From NCBI GenBank assembly GCA_026874595.1, contig CM049309.1, positions 54,410,079 to 54,474,078 of the forward strand: 64,000 nucleotides of DNA, given 5' to 3'. The notes under the pieces are model-generated. The model did not search any database. It saw only the letters and a list, made by a program, of their open reading frames with translations, and was not told the DNA's origin. This document shows positions 25,606 to 39,100 of the stretch, piece by piece. Source of the stretch: Sipunculus nudus. Lineage: Eukaryota > Annelida > Sipuncula > Golfingiida > Sipunculidae. A program made the translations under genes and the position numbers. Each line of letters opens with the position of its first letter. Position 1 is the first letter of the stretch.

Positions 25606-28600
25606 CTGACATTGCAGTTAAATAATAAATAACATCTAATATGTTGACTTCCCTTTTGATTTTTCTTCTTCTGAAGGCTCAGTTCAGGGCTATTTCAGTT
25701 ACATCTGACTATTTTACCTTGCAGAGAAGTGTGAATGTTAACTTGGAAGCATACCTACATTCCCTGGTACTGATGTTCCCCCCACTCTGAACCAAATCAG
25801 ACAAGAATTATAAAAGGATTTAATATTTGATATATTCATTATATTCATTGCAAGGTCACAAATCCCAGCTACAGAAAAATCATGAACAGATCAAATTGCA
25901 CTAGCTGTTCTGATAACCCGGTGAAAGTACTTTGGATTTTTTCAAAAAATATATTTTCTGGTTCTGAAGTCTTCTTTATGCTCTCAGTGAATACCCTCCC
26001 CAAATACAACCAGATCTTATAATTTTTATACTCAACATCAGTGTCTGTTATTGTTCTGACTAATGCCAAACAAACCATATGGACCTGGAGAACATAGGTA
26101 CAGGGGAATAAGACTTCATTTACCTATGCAAAATATGCATCAATTTGACTTCGTGATGGCTAAACGTTATCCCAACAAAGCCACCATGCACCCGTACTGG
26201 GAAAATACCTCAAACCTGTTGTACTGAAACACAAGTGTGCCATCATAACAGCTTCTCATTGGCACTACAACCTTAGGCCCAGTTGTTAGTTTGAAATCTG
26301 AATAGCCTCTGTTTTTTCTACATATGTTGGAACTTATTATCTTGAGAAATATCTAAGATTAATTTGAATATGGGCAGGTACTTCTGTGGCTCACATAGAT
26401 TGCGGTACACAAGAAAGGACTCTGTGTGAAGGCCGGTTTAACATGTAACTAGTTTCTTTGTAGCAAAAGGAATGAAATAACAATACCTCTGTTAATTTGA
26501 ATAGCATATGTTTAGAGCCCTGTGCCAGGCTACAATAATGAATAAATAAGCCTACAGACTGCCCGTAAATTTGCAGTAATATTCAGATATGCATGTACAT
26601 ATCTGGTACTTGAGTCCAGATTTTGGACTTAAGTACTCTGTAAGTATTACCCAGGCTTGAGTACTCCTTTCAGCCGTACAGGGGAACATAGGTAATCAAT
26701 AGGTACAGGGGAAGATAGGTGCTGGGGAACATATATAATTAGGGCAGTTGGTGATAAAACTAACAATGAAGCATTCCAGTCACAAAGTATAAGTCAGGGA
26801 GTCCATACTGTGGAGAAAAACATCAGGTTCCAAAGCTTACTTTCCAGTATTAGAAAGATAAACTTCTGAACCTTAAGCAGTGCTGATTTACACAGCAGTA
26901 AACATACCTTGAGAAAGTTGTTCCATCAAAGGTGTGAATCTTATGAAACTGATGCAGCCACCTTGTGGCCTTCTGGACTGTAACAGCTGCATTTCCTGTT
27001 CAGTCAGTGATGAGCAGACACTAGAATAAAGACCTGTTTTACTCTTGTCTGCTTTTCCTTTTGGGTAGTGGTTTGATTTAAGTGAGAATAGGCCTTACTT
27101 GAGTAGGACAAATAATAAGTCATGTTTTATTCATATCATAATCTGATATGCTGTTCTTGTGAAAGAAATAAATGAATGCATTTTTTCAACTTCTACAACA
27201 CTATTCATCACTTTTTTTATTGTTTTTCTAATTATACTAATAGTATTTTAATGGCAGTTGTGTAAAAAGCCATTTAATGTTTGCATGAGTGATTTCATTT
27301 TAACAATTGTAATTGTGGTAATTGTTCATTTCTTACCTTTGATAGGCCTGTGAAGTGCACAGTATAATGTCAAGTATTGCAGAAAAAGGATGCTATGAAT
27401 GTACATTTCATGTATGTTAAGTTTATATAAAAGACATCTAAGATGCAGCTGGGTTAATTCAGATAGCTTTCACTATTTAGTTAAGGCCATTGTTTTAAAA
27501 GTGGTGGCAATCTTTCAAGCTGTTCTTATTTGCATGCAAACATTCTAAAATGATGTGCATCAATGATGGCAATATGTCCAACTGAATGCATTTGTTGTAT
27601 CATTCAGATTTTAAAAAATTCAGGCTCTAAGATTATACACCATGTATAATTAATACTTGTTATGTTTAACACAGGTGGTGTAATTTTTTGTTAAAATATC
27701 ATGTAAGATATAATTGTTTTGCAAGTCCATATTATATATTTGATGTTTCAGGATCATTATTTTAAAGGATATTTTTTGCTTTTAAAGTTTACGTATGGAT
27801 ATTTATAATGGTTAGGTTGATGGTAAGGATTTTCTCAGAGTGATTACATAACTTATATTTACATTGATTAAGATATGACATGTATTTCTCACATAACATT
27901 TTCTGTATTTTGTACTGTTTTGAGTTATTTTTTGAAGTTCTTATATGTTATTTAAGTCCTTATATATTATTATCTTAAATATAGAGAAATGATTATATAA
28001 GAAAAGTATAATGTTAGCATGTAACAAATGCTTAACTTACTGGTAAGTTGCAATGTTAATAATGAATAGTTCTCCTCACATGACATCATTATTCAGCTAA
28101 GATGACTTTTGATATATTTTACAGTCAGCTTTAAGTCTACGTGAAGGCAGTATTGAGGGTGACACCCATGAAGCTATCAGATTATCCTCTGCACAGAGTC
28201 GGGCTTCACTGCGCAGTGTTCACCGCAGTACCCTTTCTGCGAGGAGAACAGCTTTTGAGGGCAGGAGATCAAAGTCCCCAGCACTATCCCTCAGATCGCA
28301 GAAGTCTGTTCTCTCAGATGCTGAGCTGGATGAGGATGCTGATCTTCCATTTCCGGATGATGTTAAAGGTGAGAAATTTTGACAAAGCCTCTTGCATGCT
28401 ATTTTAATATTGTGTTACGAAGATAAATTGTTGAGAGGAAAAATCCTGGGCCACAAAGTTTTATCGTCATGTCAGACGAGCCCCCATTTTGTTACGAAGG
28501 CAAATTGTTGAGGGGAAAAATCCTTGGCCGATCCAAGAGTCAAACCCAGGTCAGTGGCGCACAAGTCTGGCGAACCTGTCTTCCTAACAATTGCATTTGA

Positions 28601-30052
28601 ATGTTTTACATATAGGGGGTAAAGCGTGAGATCACAGGGCTATTTATTGCCATAGCATTGTAAGATAATTATATGTTGCAATAAGTCAGTATAACTTAAA
28701 CATACCAAAGGCTTTCAAGGAGCGATTGTTATAAGTACCTGAAATTTTATTTCTTAATTTAGCCGATATAAACAGCTTCTCTCAGAGCCTTCAAAAATAT
28801 AAAAAATAAGTAAATGCAGTTCTGTGCATAATTAAAATCCTAACATGGTGTCTTGTTACTTGTTTTAAAATCTAAGCCATATTTAGTATACAATACAAAC
28901 CAAGAGTAATTTGATAAATGTAATTCTTTACGCAGAAGAAAATCAGAAGTCTGCTTCCTCACGACACGATATTGGGACGTCGCCGCCTCCAAAAGAACAC
29001 ACAAAGACATCTCTGTACTCCAGGTAGGTGATGCTGTCATGTGTCAAAGTTCTGCTTCAGCTAAACACTGTACAATAATGCATTGCACAGCTGGCATTTT
29101 ACACCACAATTGACGTGACGGCATGGACGAGTTAGCTCCGCCCACCTTGGATACGGTTGCTAGGTAGGACATTAAACCAAAAAAGCGTGCTTCTTATACA
29201 CGTGGAACCGGCACTTCAGCCGTATATCGCACCAGGCTTCAAACAGTATTAATTTTACCAAGAAAGCACCCTTAGGTTAAAAGTGTACATATGTAGGCTA
29301 CAGAGATGTTTTAAATATAAAATTGAGAAGTTTGATGAATTTGCGCCCGTTTCTGCTCGATACGGCTGGTATCAGAGAACGAATCAGCTGACCCCTCTCA
29401 TCAGCTTTGACACCTCAGCGGTTGGTTAAAATTTACAACTTGTTCAAGTCTAGCAGAACAAATTTGAAAAACAACACAGTAACAGTTTTTAAAATATTTG
29501 TCTATGACATAGGGTGCAGTTTCATAAAAAAATTAAAGATGACAACGTAAAAAGTGTTGCTTCCATACAAGTTAAAGCGACATATATGCTGTCATTGGAT
29601 AGGGGGGGGGGGGGGGGCAACTCCTTTTTTATAATCATTAAAGGAAGCCTTGCTTAATATGTATTGCTCAAGCAGAGATTTTATTACCTTTGAAAGTTAG
29701 TTAATTGGTCATCTAATTAAAATTAATAATAAAAATCGAACAAGTGTCAATACCAGTATTCAAATATTAAATTATTGAAGGGCAAGTAAAATCACAGATG
29801 GTGTGTGAACATCACAACGTGTTTTTTTTTTTATAAAATTTAATATTCTGAGAAAATTATGAAATAAAACTGAAGTTGAAATTATTAAAAAATATTTGCA
29901 TGTATATTGATGTTTGTAATAGGAAGCCTCCTGTTTATACACAGGAAGAAAGATGTGTGTACAAGAAGAAATTTAAATGCATGTATGATATAGATATTAT
30001 TTATGAAGGTCCTTAAGGCTTTTGTATTGTTTTAAAAGATGTGATGGGACAA

Positions 30053-30111
<59 letters not shown>

Positions 30112-33100
30112 GGGCGAATCAAGGGTTTGTAAAGGGGAGGGTCCAACCCAGGAAGACTAATTAAGAAACCTATAAAAGGGTCCCCTGCTCCAGAATGTGA
30201 AGGGTCCATGTAGGCCAGAACAAATATTTTAAAATTCTGAAGAAAGGTTGTTGCGGCTCAACCCCTCCCCCACGCCCTCTGGATCTGCCAGTATATAAAC
30301 ATTTGTGTTTATGTGTGGGGGTGTGTGTGTGCAAAATAACTGTTTTATTTTTTACATGTGCATATTATAGAAAATCTGCTGTTCTGTCAGTTAAGGCAAC
30401 CTGTGGCAATAATTTTTAGAATCTTCCTTTAGGCTTTAAACACTCAAGAGTCAGTGACCCATGCATGTAATAATATTAATATATTGTATATATATCAAGG
30501 AGAACTGAAGTGATGCTCCATTTGTGATATACCTGTGGTATTTGTTTAGTATAAAAGACACTGTGACACATCAAAATATTATCTTCATGAAGATAATAAC
30601 CATTAATGTTTAATGGTGTTTTTATTTCATTTCTTTATAATTCAGTCATTGAAAGTAAACACCGTTTCACTTCGTTATTACAACTTACAAGTATTTGTTA
30701 TATATTCTGGTGTAATGCATCATTATAGCCTAAATGAACTGTGAATTAATTTTTAACAATTTCTCACTCAATTTCAAATAAATGTACATAATAGGTGTTA
30801 ACACATATTGTCAGCGAAAAATTTTATCTTGTTTATGCCAAATTATGGTTGAACAGGAACATTTTAAGGATTATTTTCTAATTATGACTCATGGCTGTCA
30901 TAATGTCTGATTCCAAGTGGATTATAATAACAAATATAAATTTTTTATCGCTTTTTGTTTACTACTAGCTAAAAAATAGCATTTTTCCCTTCTCTTTCTT
31001 AAACCCCCCTGCCCCCCCCCCACACCTCCAGCAGGATACATATGCGGCCATAGAATGCAATATTATTATTGTTTTATATTATAAAAAATCAACAAGCTAT
31101 GTGATCACTAAATATATTAAGTTTTGTAAATAACAGACAAATGAACAGACCAAATTTTTGTGAAAAATATAAACATTATACCTTTAATATAGCCGACAGT
31201 TACACATATTAATTTTATTAAAGAACAGCTCAATTATTCAAGATTGTACCTTTGTCTTTCGGTAGTTTCTTGACGATTTTTTGTATTTTTTTTTTGTCAA
31301 TTGAACAATCAGAAGATCTAGGTCGATCACCAAAATCTGAGTTCGCGCTTTTATCACACCAACAGGTCTGTGAGTTGTTAGTCACCAGTAATCAGTATGA
31401 CAGTAAGGCAGTAATAGCCGTCTTGCATCTTTGAGTGCCAATAAATGCATAATGTTATGTAAATTGTCGACATGGTTACAATATAAAGCAGAGGGCTATA
31501 CAATTAAACTTATATCCTCGTCAATAAAAGTTACTGACCTTTTACCAGAGATATATCAAATATATTTTTGGTAACAGGAGATAGCATATCGTCGCATGCA
31601 TATGAACACATGAATACTGCATATCGTCGCATGCACATGAACACATGGGAGTGGGAGACGCTCTGATTCGACAGGGCCAAGATTGATACATTTTGTTTAT
31701 ACCCATCAACTTTAAAGAGTGAAGCTCTGGTGTGGGGAAAATGTAACACTTTTTAGCACTGGTTACAGGCCAGTGTTTACCAATAGATGGTATATAGGAT
31801 CATATAGGCTGCGTCTTTTGACTAACTGAAAAATTCATGTGTCATTATGGACTCAATATATGACCAGGCCAAATCGGGCCTGCATGCCTTGTCCCATCCC
31901 TGCGTTTCTCCTCGTCTTGTGATTTTATTACGAAGAGAAGGAAGAAAACAGATTGCTGTTACTTTGAATGATACCTGGGGTAACTTTTATAAAAATTATC
32001 AACATATGCCTCGACCGTATTAAAAATAAAACATATTTATTATGAGAGGTCCATCGAGCATTTATAGCTGAAAGTTTACACACGTGTCAGGAATGTCCGA
32101 CCTGATGTCCGACCTCCACGTGTGTTTACATGGCCTCGTTTTCAGTCCGGCAATAACGTTCACTGATTGGCTAATAGAGCTGTCGATCACGCACTCGCCG
32201 TCAGGTCAATTAACCACACACGGTGTTCACACTGCGGTGTTCAGGCTTTGTTAGGTACAACTTAGTTCAGTCACAGAGCCCTAGTTCTGTTAGATTTGAT
32301 AAAATCATGTAAAACCATGGAAATATCAGTTAAATAAAAATTGTGTATGTTAAAGGTAGAAGGTAAAGGTGGGGGTTAATAGTTTGATATTACTGCAGCA
32401 ATATTTCTGAACGGGATGCAACCTGGCGGTCATAAGTCCAGTGACCCAACCATAACGCCACCATGCTCCTGAAGGTTGTGGATATATACAGGCTAAGTGG
32501 TGCAGAGTTAATGCCACTACTTTCAGTAAATGTATATTCAATGGAAAGCAATGGATGCAGACTAACAGCTTCTGTGTACAAGAGTTCCTATCACTATAAT
32601 CTGTATTTTGATAACATTTCAACTCTACTGATAGCAGTCTGTTATTTGTTACATTTATAAAAGAACATTATAAAAATGCAATCTACTGAAAGAAAGAACA
32701 CTTTCCCTGTAGACATTTAGTCAGTCAGAATATAGACGAGAGTCCAGGCAGAAGTAAAATACAAACATTTAATTATCAAATCTTAAATGTCATTTCAGTT
32801 TGTCACTTTTGTGTGCAGTATTCTACCTCATTGTGCAAAACTCTACATTCTCACTGAATTTCTTTTTTTCAAATTAAACATGGACAGGGGGTTTGGTTAA
32901 TGGTATGCTTTCTTGTATTTTCATATCAGGTGTTCTCATATTCCAGAAAATGATAATTTTATAAAAAGAAACTATCTGTACATCACAGGTAAGGGTTAGA
33001 AATGTACAGCATATTAGTTACAAGATATTCATGTAAGGCGTCTTTTTTTTTTTCAACCTTAAAAACACATTTCCTGATAATCAGGTTTTGTCCTTAGTCT

Positions 33101-36100
33101 TCCAGGATATAGAGCACAGAGTGTGTTGGTATCCATTTTCAAATGAACTGAACTAATATGTTGTGGGGGAATATCTTTGCAACATTCTTTGAGCATGTCT
33201 AATTTATTTGGCTGCACTTTGGTGTTGCTTTGCACGTAACAGTCATCTTTGCTCTTCAAAGCAAAAGTCCGGATATTCCGGATATCAAGGAGGAAGATGA
33301 AGAAGAGGCGGAAACCGAAGCCAGAAATGACCTGTTACTTGATGAGGAACGGTATGTCATATGTTCATGATATTAATTATGTTGTTAGTGCAGCATTATT
33401 GGTGTTTCATCTGAGATGTGTAATAGGCTACTAACAGCATTAACAGCAGTTCACAGATATTAAATAATTCAAATAAGATGTTAGCAATGATCATATAAGT
33501 TGATAGAAATTATGGATAACTCAGTGAAACATTTACTGAAATTAACAAATAATGTAATAACAATTGTGGATTTGTAGATCAGTTTTTATAATCTTGAAGT
33601 AGCAGATATTTACATGCAAATGTGATTCTGAAATATTAACAGTGATTTCATCAAAATTAATGACTTAGTACTACTAGTGGGTCAGCTATCAGTGGTGATG
33701 GCAATAACCATGTGTCGTTTTAAAAGATTACTGAGAAAGATAAAAATGTTATATGCTTGTTATGTGAGAATAATAGAGCTTAAGCCATTCATGACAGAGG
33801 AACAATATGTCAGGTGTTAATAATGCTGATAATATAGTTTTGTATGGTATACGTGGGATAGCTGTTAATGAAACTGTACTTGTATACATAATAGTAATAA
33901 ATTTAGTCAAAAGAAAAGAAGGCCAGTTTCTGTACTTGTACTACATTAAAAATGGCAGTTCCTGTGAGAATAATGGTTTCGCTAACAAGAGTAATAATTA
34001 GCACAGTTTTGAATAACCATTCACAGTTGATTTGGTACATTACAAGAGTGATATGTAAGTTACATGAATTTTTGTAAAAGAACCTGTAGTTCCACCATTG
34101 TGAAATGTTGGTTACAGGTGAATGGTATTCACACGTCAAACATGCCTGTATCTTTTTTATACAATGTACAGTGAAACTGATTGCTTTCAGGACAGCCATA
34201 TAGGTTATAAGTTTAGAATTACTGCAAAAGTGTAATGGTACAATAGAAAATAATGTCATGGAGGCAATGTTATTAAGGATAATGATATTTGACCAGGATA
34301 ACATTAATGCTTATCAGTATGAAATATAACTTTAATCCACTTAAAGAAGGATTTACATGTCTTCTTTACCATATCACATCATCTTCTATAAAAACCAGAG
34401 GAAGGATGTGTATTTCTTTTAAGCCCTGCCTATAATGAACATAGGGATATTTTGCTTAATGTTGCATTCTGATTAACTACTCACAATATCATTATACTTA
34501 TTGTTGAAATCAACCTCTATATGAGAAACCAGGTTAATATCACTATTTTCCTGGAAGGTTAATTTCAGTATTATTAAACAGCCATTGGACAGGACCATTA
34601 CAGCCAGTTTTTAGAACAAAGTTTTTATTCAGAAGTTTGTTAACTTTTGGAAAGACAGCCTAAAATGTCTGAAATAGGCCAGTGTGACCTTATTTTATGA
34701 GCATTGGATAAAAAGAAGTGTCTCAGAACGAAATTAAAACTGGAATTAACTATTCAGGTTAGACTGATATTATAATGACTTTTATTGACCAGCATTGGAA
34801 CCTTTCTATTAGGAACATAGACAATCAAAATCATTTAAAGTAGAAGACTTCTGATTCCTTAGTTTTGTCAAAATGGGGCTTTTAGGAAAATCGGGGAGAC
34901 TTTGAGACGGAGTACACACAGATATGAAGTGTCATAATCCCTGCTTCAATAGAGCTGGAATATACCTAGTAGTCATCTGCTCTGGCTGACTGTCTGGCCG
35001 TCCATTAACAATTTCTGTGGGATGTGATATCTGAAAAAGTTGTACTCAGAATTACTCCTAATTATAATAACAGGTGCATCTTGGGGGCCTCCAGGTTAAG
35101 GTCATGAATAATTTTTATTCTATTTTTATCCTAAATTTAATATAACATGTGTAGTGATATCTTAAACATCCTTTACTTATGCCCACTTCTGATCAACATG
35201 GCAAGTTTATCTTGAGTGTCTCCTGACTTGATTAGGTTTTTGTCACATTTGGATGAATTTTGTACTCTTTTATGAACTTTCAAATTTGAGTTATGCGCTT
35301 AAATAAGTTAATTGTCAGTGCTAATGCAAATTACTCAAATTCATTAAAGCAGTATGGACCATTTATTAATGTGTCATGTTATTACTATTAGTAATAAGTT
35401 AAATTTACTTTCATTGTTTCTAATGTTTGTTCTCTTTTGTTGCAACCTGCAGTGTGGATATAACAGAATGGTAAATATTTATCCGTACAAAGAATTATAA
35501 ACATTGATAACAAAGGTGGATGTGTAAGATTTTGATTTTGCATGATTTGTACCTAATTGAATGTCATTTGTAATTTGTCACTCTATCAATGCATGGTTTA
35601 TGGGAATTAGACTCCATTTCATCCCCTCATGTCCACCTGTTTTTTGCTATGAAAATGTTTAATAGTTACATTTCAAGGGAATCAATTGTAGTGTAGAGTA
35701 GAGGATTAAAGGACCTAATTTTCAACAAAGTAAATAAATACCTACCTAACACCTTATTTAGGACACAGAATTATTTGAAAATATGAGAAATCAGAACTAC
35801 ATTTTACAACATATCAGACCCACTTATGGCGGTCAAGGTCATGGGTCACATGCAAAAACAGCCTCAACTGACAGCTTCTGTTTGGATGATCTCATGTAAA
35901 CACTCTAAAAAATATAACCAGCTAAAACAAATATGGCTACTTATGGAGGGACAAATCAAATCATGGTGAAGAGACAAAAATGTTGTGAAACATAAACAGG
36001 GGATTTATTGTGAGATTCTTAATTGCCATATTAGGTTGTCACTTCCATATGTTTTTTTTCTTGGAAATTATTGAAAAATATAAACTTTTAAGTAAATAAT

Positions 36101-39100
36101 TTACAAAAAAACAGGTGGACATCAGGTGGTGAAACGGACTATAGTTGATAGACACCTGAAATAATTATGTGGTCAATTATTAATATATAATTAATAATAC
36201 AAGACTTTCAATTTCTTTATTTATATCTAGATATAACTATCATGAGTGAAAATCTGTTCATCCCCTGTCAAATGAGTGTTCATCCCCTGTTTGAGTCTGT
36301 CATGTATTAATTATCATTGTGCCTCACTCAGTTTTATGTGGAAGACAGCTTGCATCAGTTTTTGTTGTTAATGTATTCATTGTACACAATTTAACAAGAG
36401 AACTTTAAATTTTTAAGTTAACACATTGACAGTGTGATTCTTAATCACACTTCTTAGAAATTCTCTTATGTTATTATGTTTATGTTTTAAGTTGAAATAT
36501 AATTTATGCACATCATAAGAAAACAAGGAGTCTTCTACTTCAAAAAATATATTCTTAAATACTTAAAAATAAAGATGACCTGATGGTTCTGTTGTAGGAC
36601 ATTCATTGTTTGTAATTGTAGGAAAAGCATTCCCATGTCAGAGCACCCTGTGGTACAAGAGTATCTGAAAACTTACGAACACATCATATCATTCAAGGAT
36701 GCCTTGTCTAAACTGCTAATGGATAAAGGTTGGGCTTTCATTAATAACAGACAAACTGCACATATTTCTATATCACTGCTTGTCCAGTTCAAATTAGTGA
36801 CAGTCCATTCATGCTTCACTTAAGAATAATTCCTGGTTCATATATCAATATTTTAATTTAATTTCTATATGCAGGTCTAGGACGGGACATATTATGGTAT
36901 TCCCACTGTCTATCTGTTGATCTGTTAACTTTTTGTGTCTTCATGATAACATATAGGGGCTTTGATGCATTTTCAGGAAACTCGCCATAAATACTTACCG
37001 ATAGATTATCTCAACTGATTTCAATTCTAGGCAAAATCTGTGCATATATAATAAGGTAAGAGGTCACTAGGCTACATTGTGGTGGTGCTGTGATAACTTA
37101 CCAGGAATCTGATGGATTTTAATAAACTCTAAAGAAAATATGAATCAATATAATATCTCACCTATATTCCATTTCCATCAAAATCCATGCATATTGAAAG
37201 AGGTCAGAGGTGACCAGAATTTGGTGGCTCTGTGATGACTTACCAAAATCTTATGGATTTTTCATGAAACTCATGATTATTGACCATTTCATTTAGACAT
37301 AATGAGTGCCAGTCAAGTACTGTCAGATATGGAGCCATACCCATTCAGTAAAGAGGATCGTATCATCCCTCAGATTGAGGACATGACCAGAAATGCCAAA
37401 ACAAGTAAGTTTATTATTATTCCAAATATAGGTTTACAATTTGTTTGATATACTCTTGGTGTTCACTTGTTTGTGTTTGAATTATATACAATTTAATCAA
37501 ATAATGGCTGTACATTTTAACACTCACAAATTTGACATTATTGCCTCTGTTTTACTTCTGTTTCTGTAAAGCAGTAGAGCATGCATCATCAATTTTGGAT
37601 GGCAGCAGTCATTTGTAATTAGTTCTGATCTACACTAGACATAAACTACAAAAGACTGCAACAGTCATTTAAATACATGAAAGACTGAAACAGCGATTTC
37701 ATATAATATAATAGTTATTTAATTAATTTTAATTCATTCAATGCAATAACAGTCATTGTATCTGCCAAAACAAAGTTTTGCAGATACTATGTTTTTGACT
37801 GAGTTCCGCTGCCACTGCCACTGCCGCTGTTGCCATGTTTGTTTCTGGAATAGAACTCTGAGATCACTGGACAGATTTTTCCGAAATTTTACACGATTAT
37901 CTGGTCACATGTGAACTGGTGCCAAAATATTTTGCATTGACCTCTGACCTTTCCTCTCTCCAGTGCGTCCATCTGTTTGTCAGTTTTGACACATTAACCC
38001 TTATATCTTCAGACTCATTTGACCAATCAGGAAAAACATTTTGCACAAATGTAGCCCTTGGATAGCCCATAACATACATAAAAATGGTGGCGCCACTTGC
38101 AACCATTTTTGCACTGCATCTGTCCGTTTGTCTGCCGTGGGATAAAATCACTCATATCTTGGCAGTGGTTTGACTTCTGTGCCTAAAATTTTGCATTTAT
38201 ATACATCTTGGATAGCTTCCTCAATTTTGTGGCAGGTGGTGCCACCTACTTTCCCGTTCAGGCTGCAGACATCCAGGCTTATATCTCAGGACTGGTTTGA
38301 CATATCCTCCTGAAATTTTGCAAATGTATAGATCTCTCATAGCTCTTTATCATAGGCAAAAGTGGTGGTGCCACCTGCAACCATTTCTGCACAGCATCTG
38401 TCTGTTTGTCTGCCATGGGATAAAATCACTCATATCTCGCCAGTGGTTTGACTTCTGTGCCTAAAATTTTGCATGTATATACATCTTGGATAGCTTTCTT
38501 GATTTTGTGGCAGGTGGGGCCACCTACTTTCATGTTTAGGCTGCAGACATTCAGGTTTATATCTCAGGACTGGTTTGACGTATACTCCTGAAATTTTGCA
38601 TGTGTATAGATCTCACATCGCTCTTAATCATACACAAGATTGGTGGAGCCACCTGCAACCATTTTTGCACAGCATCCATCTGTTTGTCTGCCATGGGATA
38701 AAATCACTCATATCTTGCCAGTGGTTTGACTGATCTGCCTAAAATCTTGCAATAGTATACAACTTGGATAACTCTCTAGATTTTGTGGCAGGTGGCGCCA
38801 CCTACATACACATTTCAGCTGCAGACATCCATGCTAATATGCAACACACCTCTCTCTATTTCCCCTTGCCACTCAATCCATGCCTCACTTCACCCATCCC
38901 ACTCTGGTTTTGGCGGATACACGTAGTCGCTTGTCGACTTCCAGTATTCTAGTTTGTAATATATGGGAGACTTGGGCTGGTAGATATTTGTGAAACATAT
39001 GGAACTAAAATTGCCATTATTAAAAGGTGCCACATAAAAAGTCACTTGTAACCTGTTTAGTGCTGATGCTAAAAATTTGTGAGTTCTTATGTAAATATGT

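Larger units (their letters stand above)
29024..33261 (+). other. Intron 13 (4.2 kb)
   Basis: AT-rich intron holding two CpG-rich islets, a G homopolymer (29602-29617), an (AT)n tract (30057-30108), a short duplicated block near 31583-31647 and a SINE-like element. No exon fits both phase and splice sites. Confidence 0.5.

Noticed and set aside
28530-28590. A functional tRNA gene on the minus strand
   Set aside because: A and B box-like words are present but the acceptor and anticodon stems do not pair; better explained as a SINE head. The same applies to 32411-32463 and 44805-44870.
33807-34304. Frames of 64 and 133 codons in intron 14
   Set aside because: Composition is that of AT-rich non-coding DNA, with no domain, splice or conservation hint.
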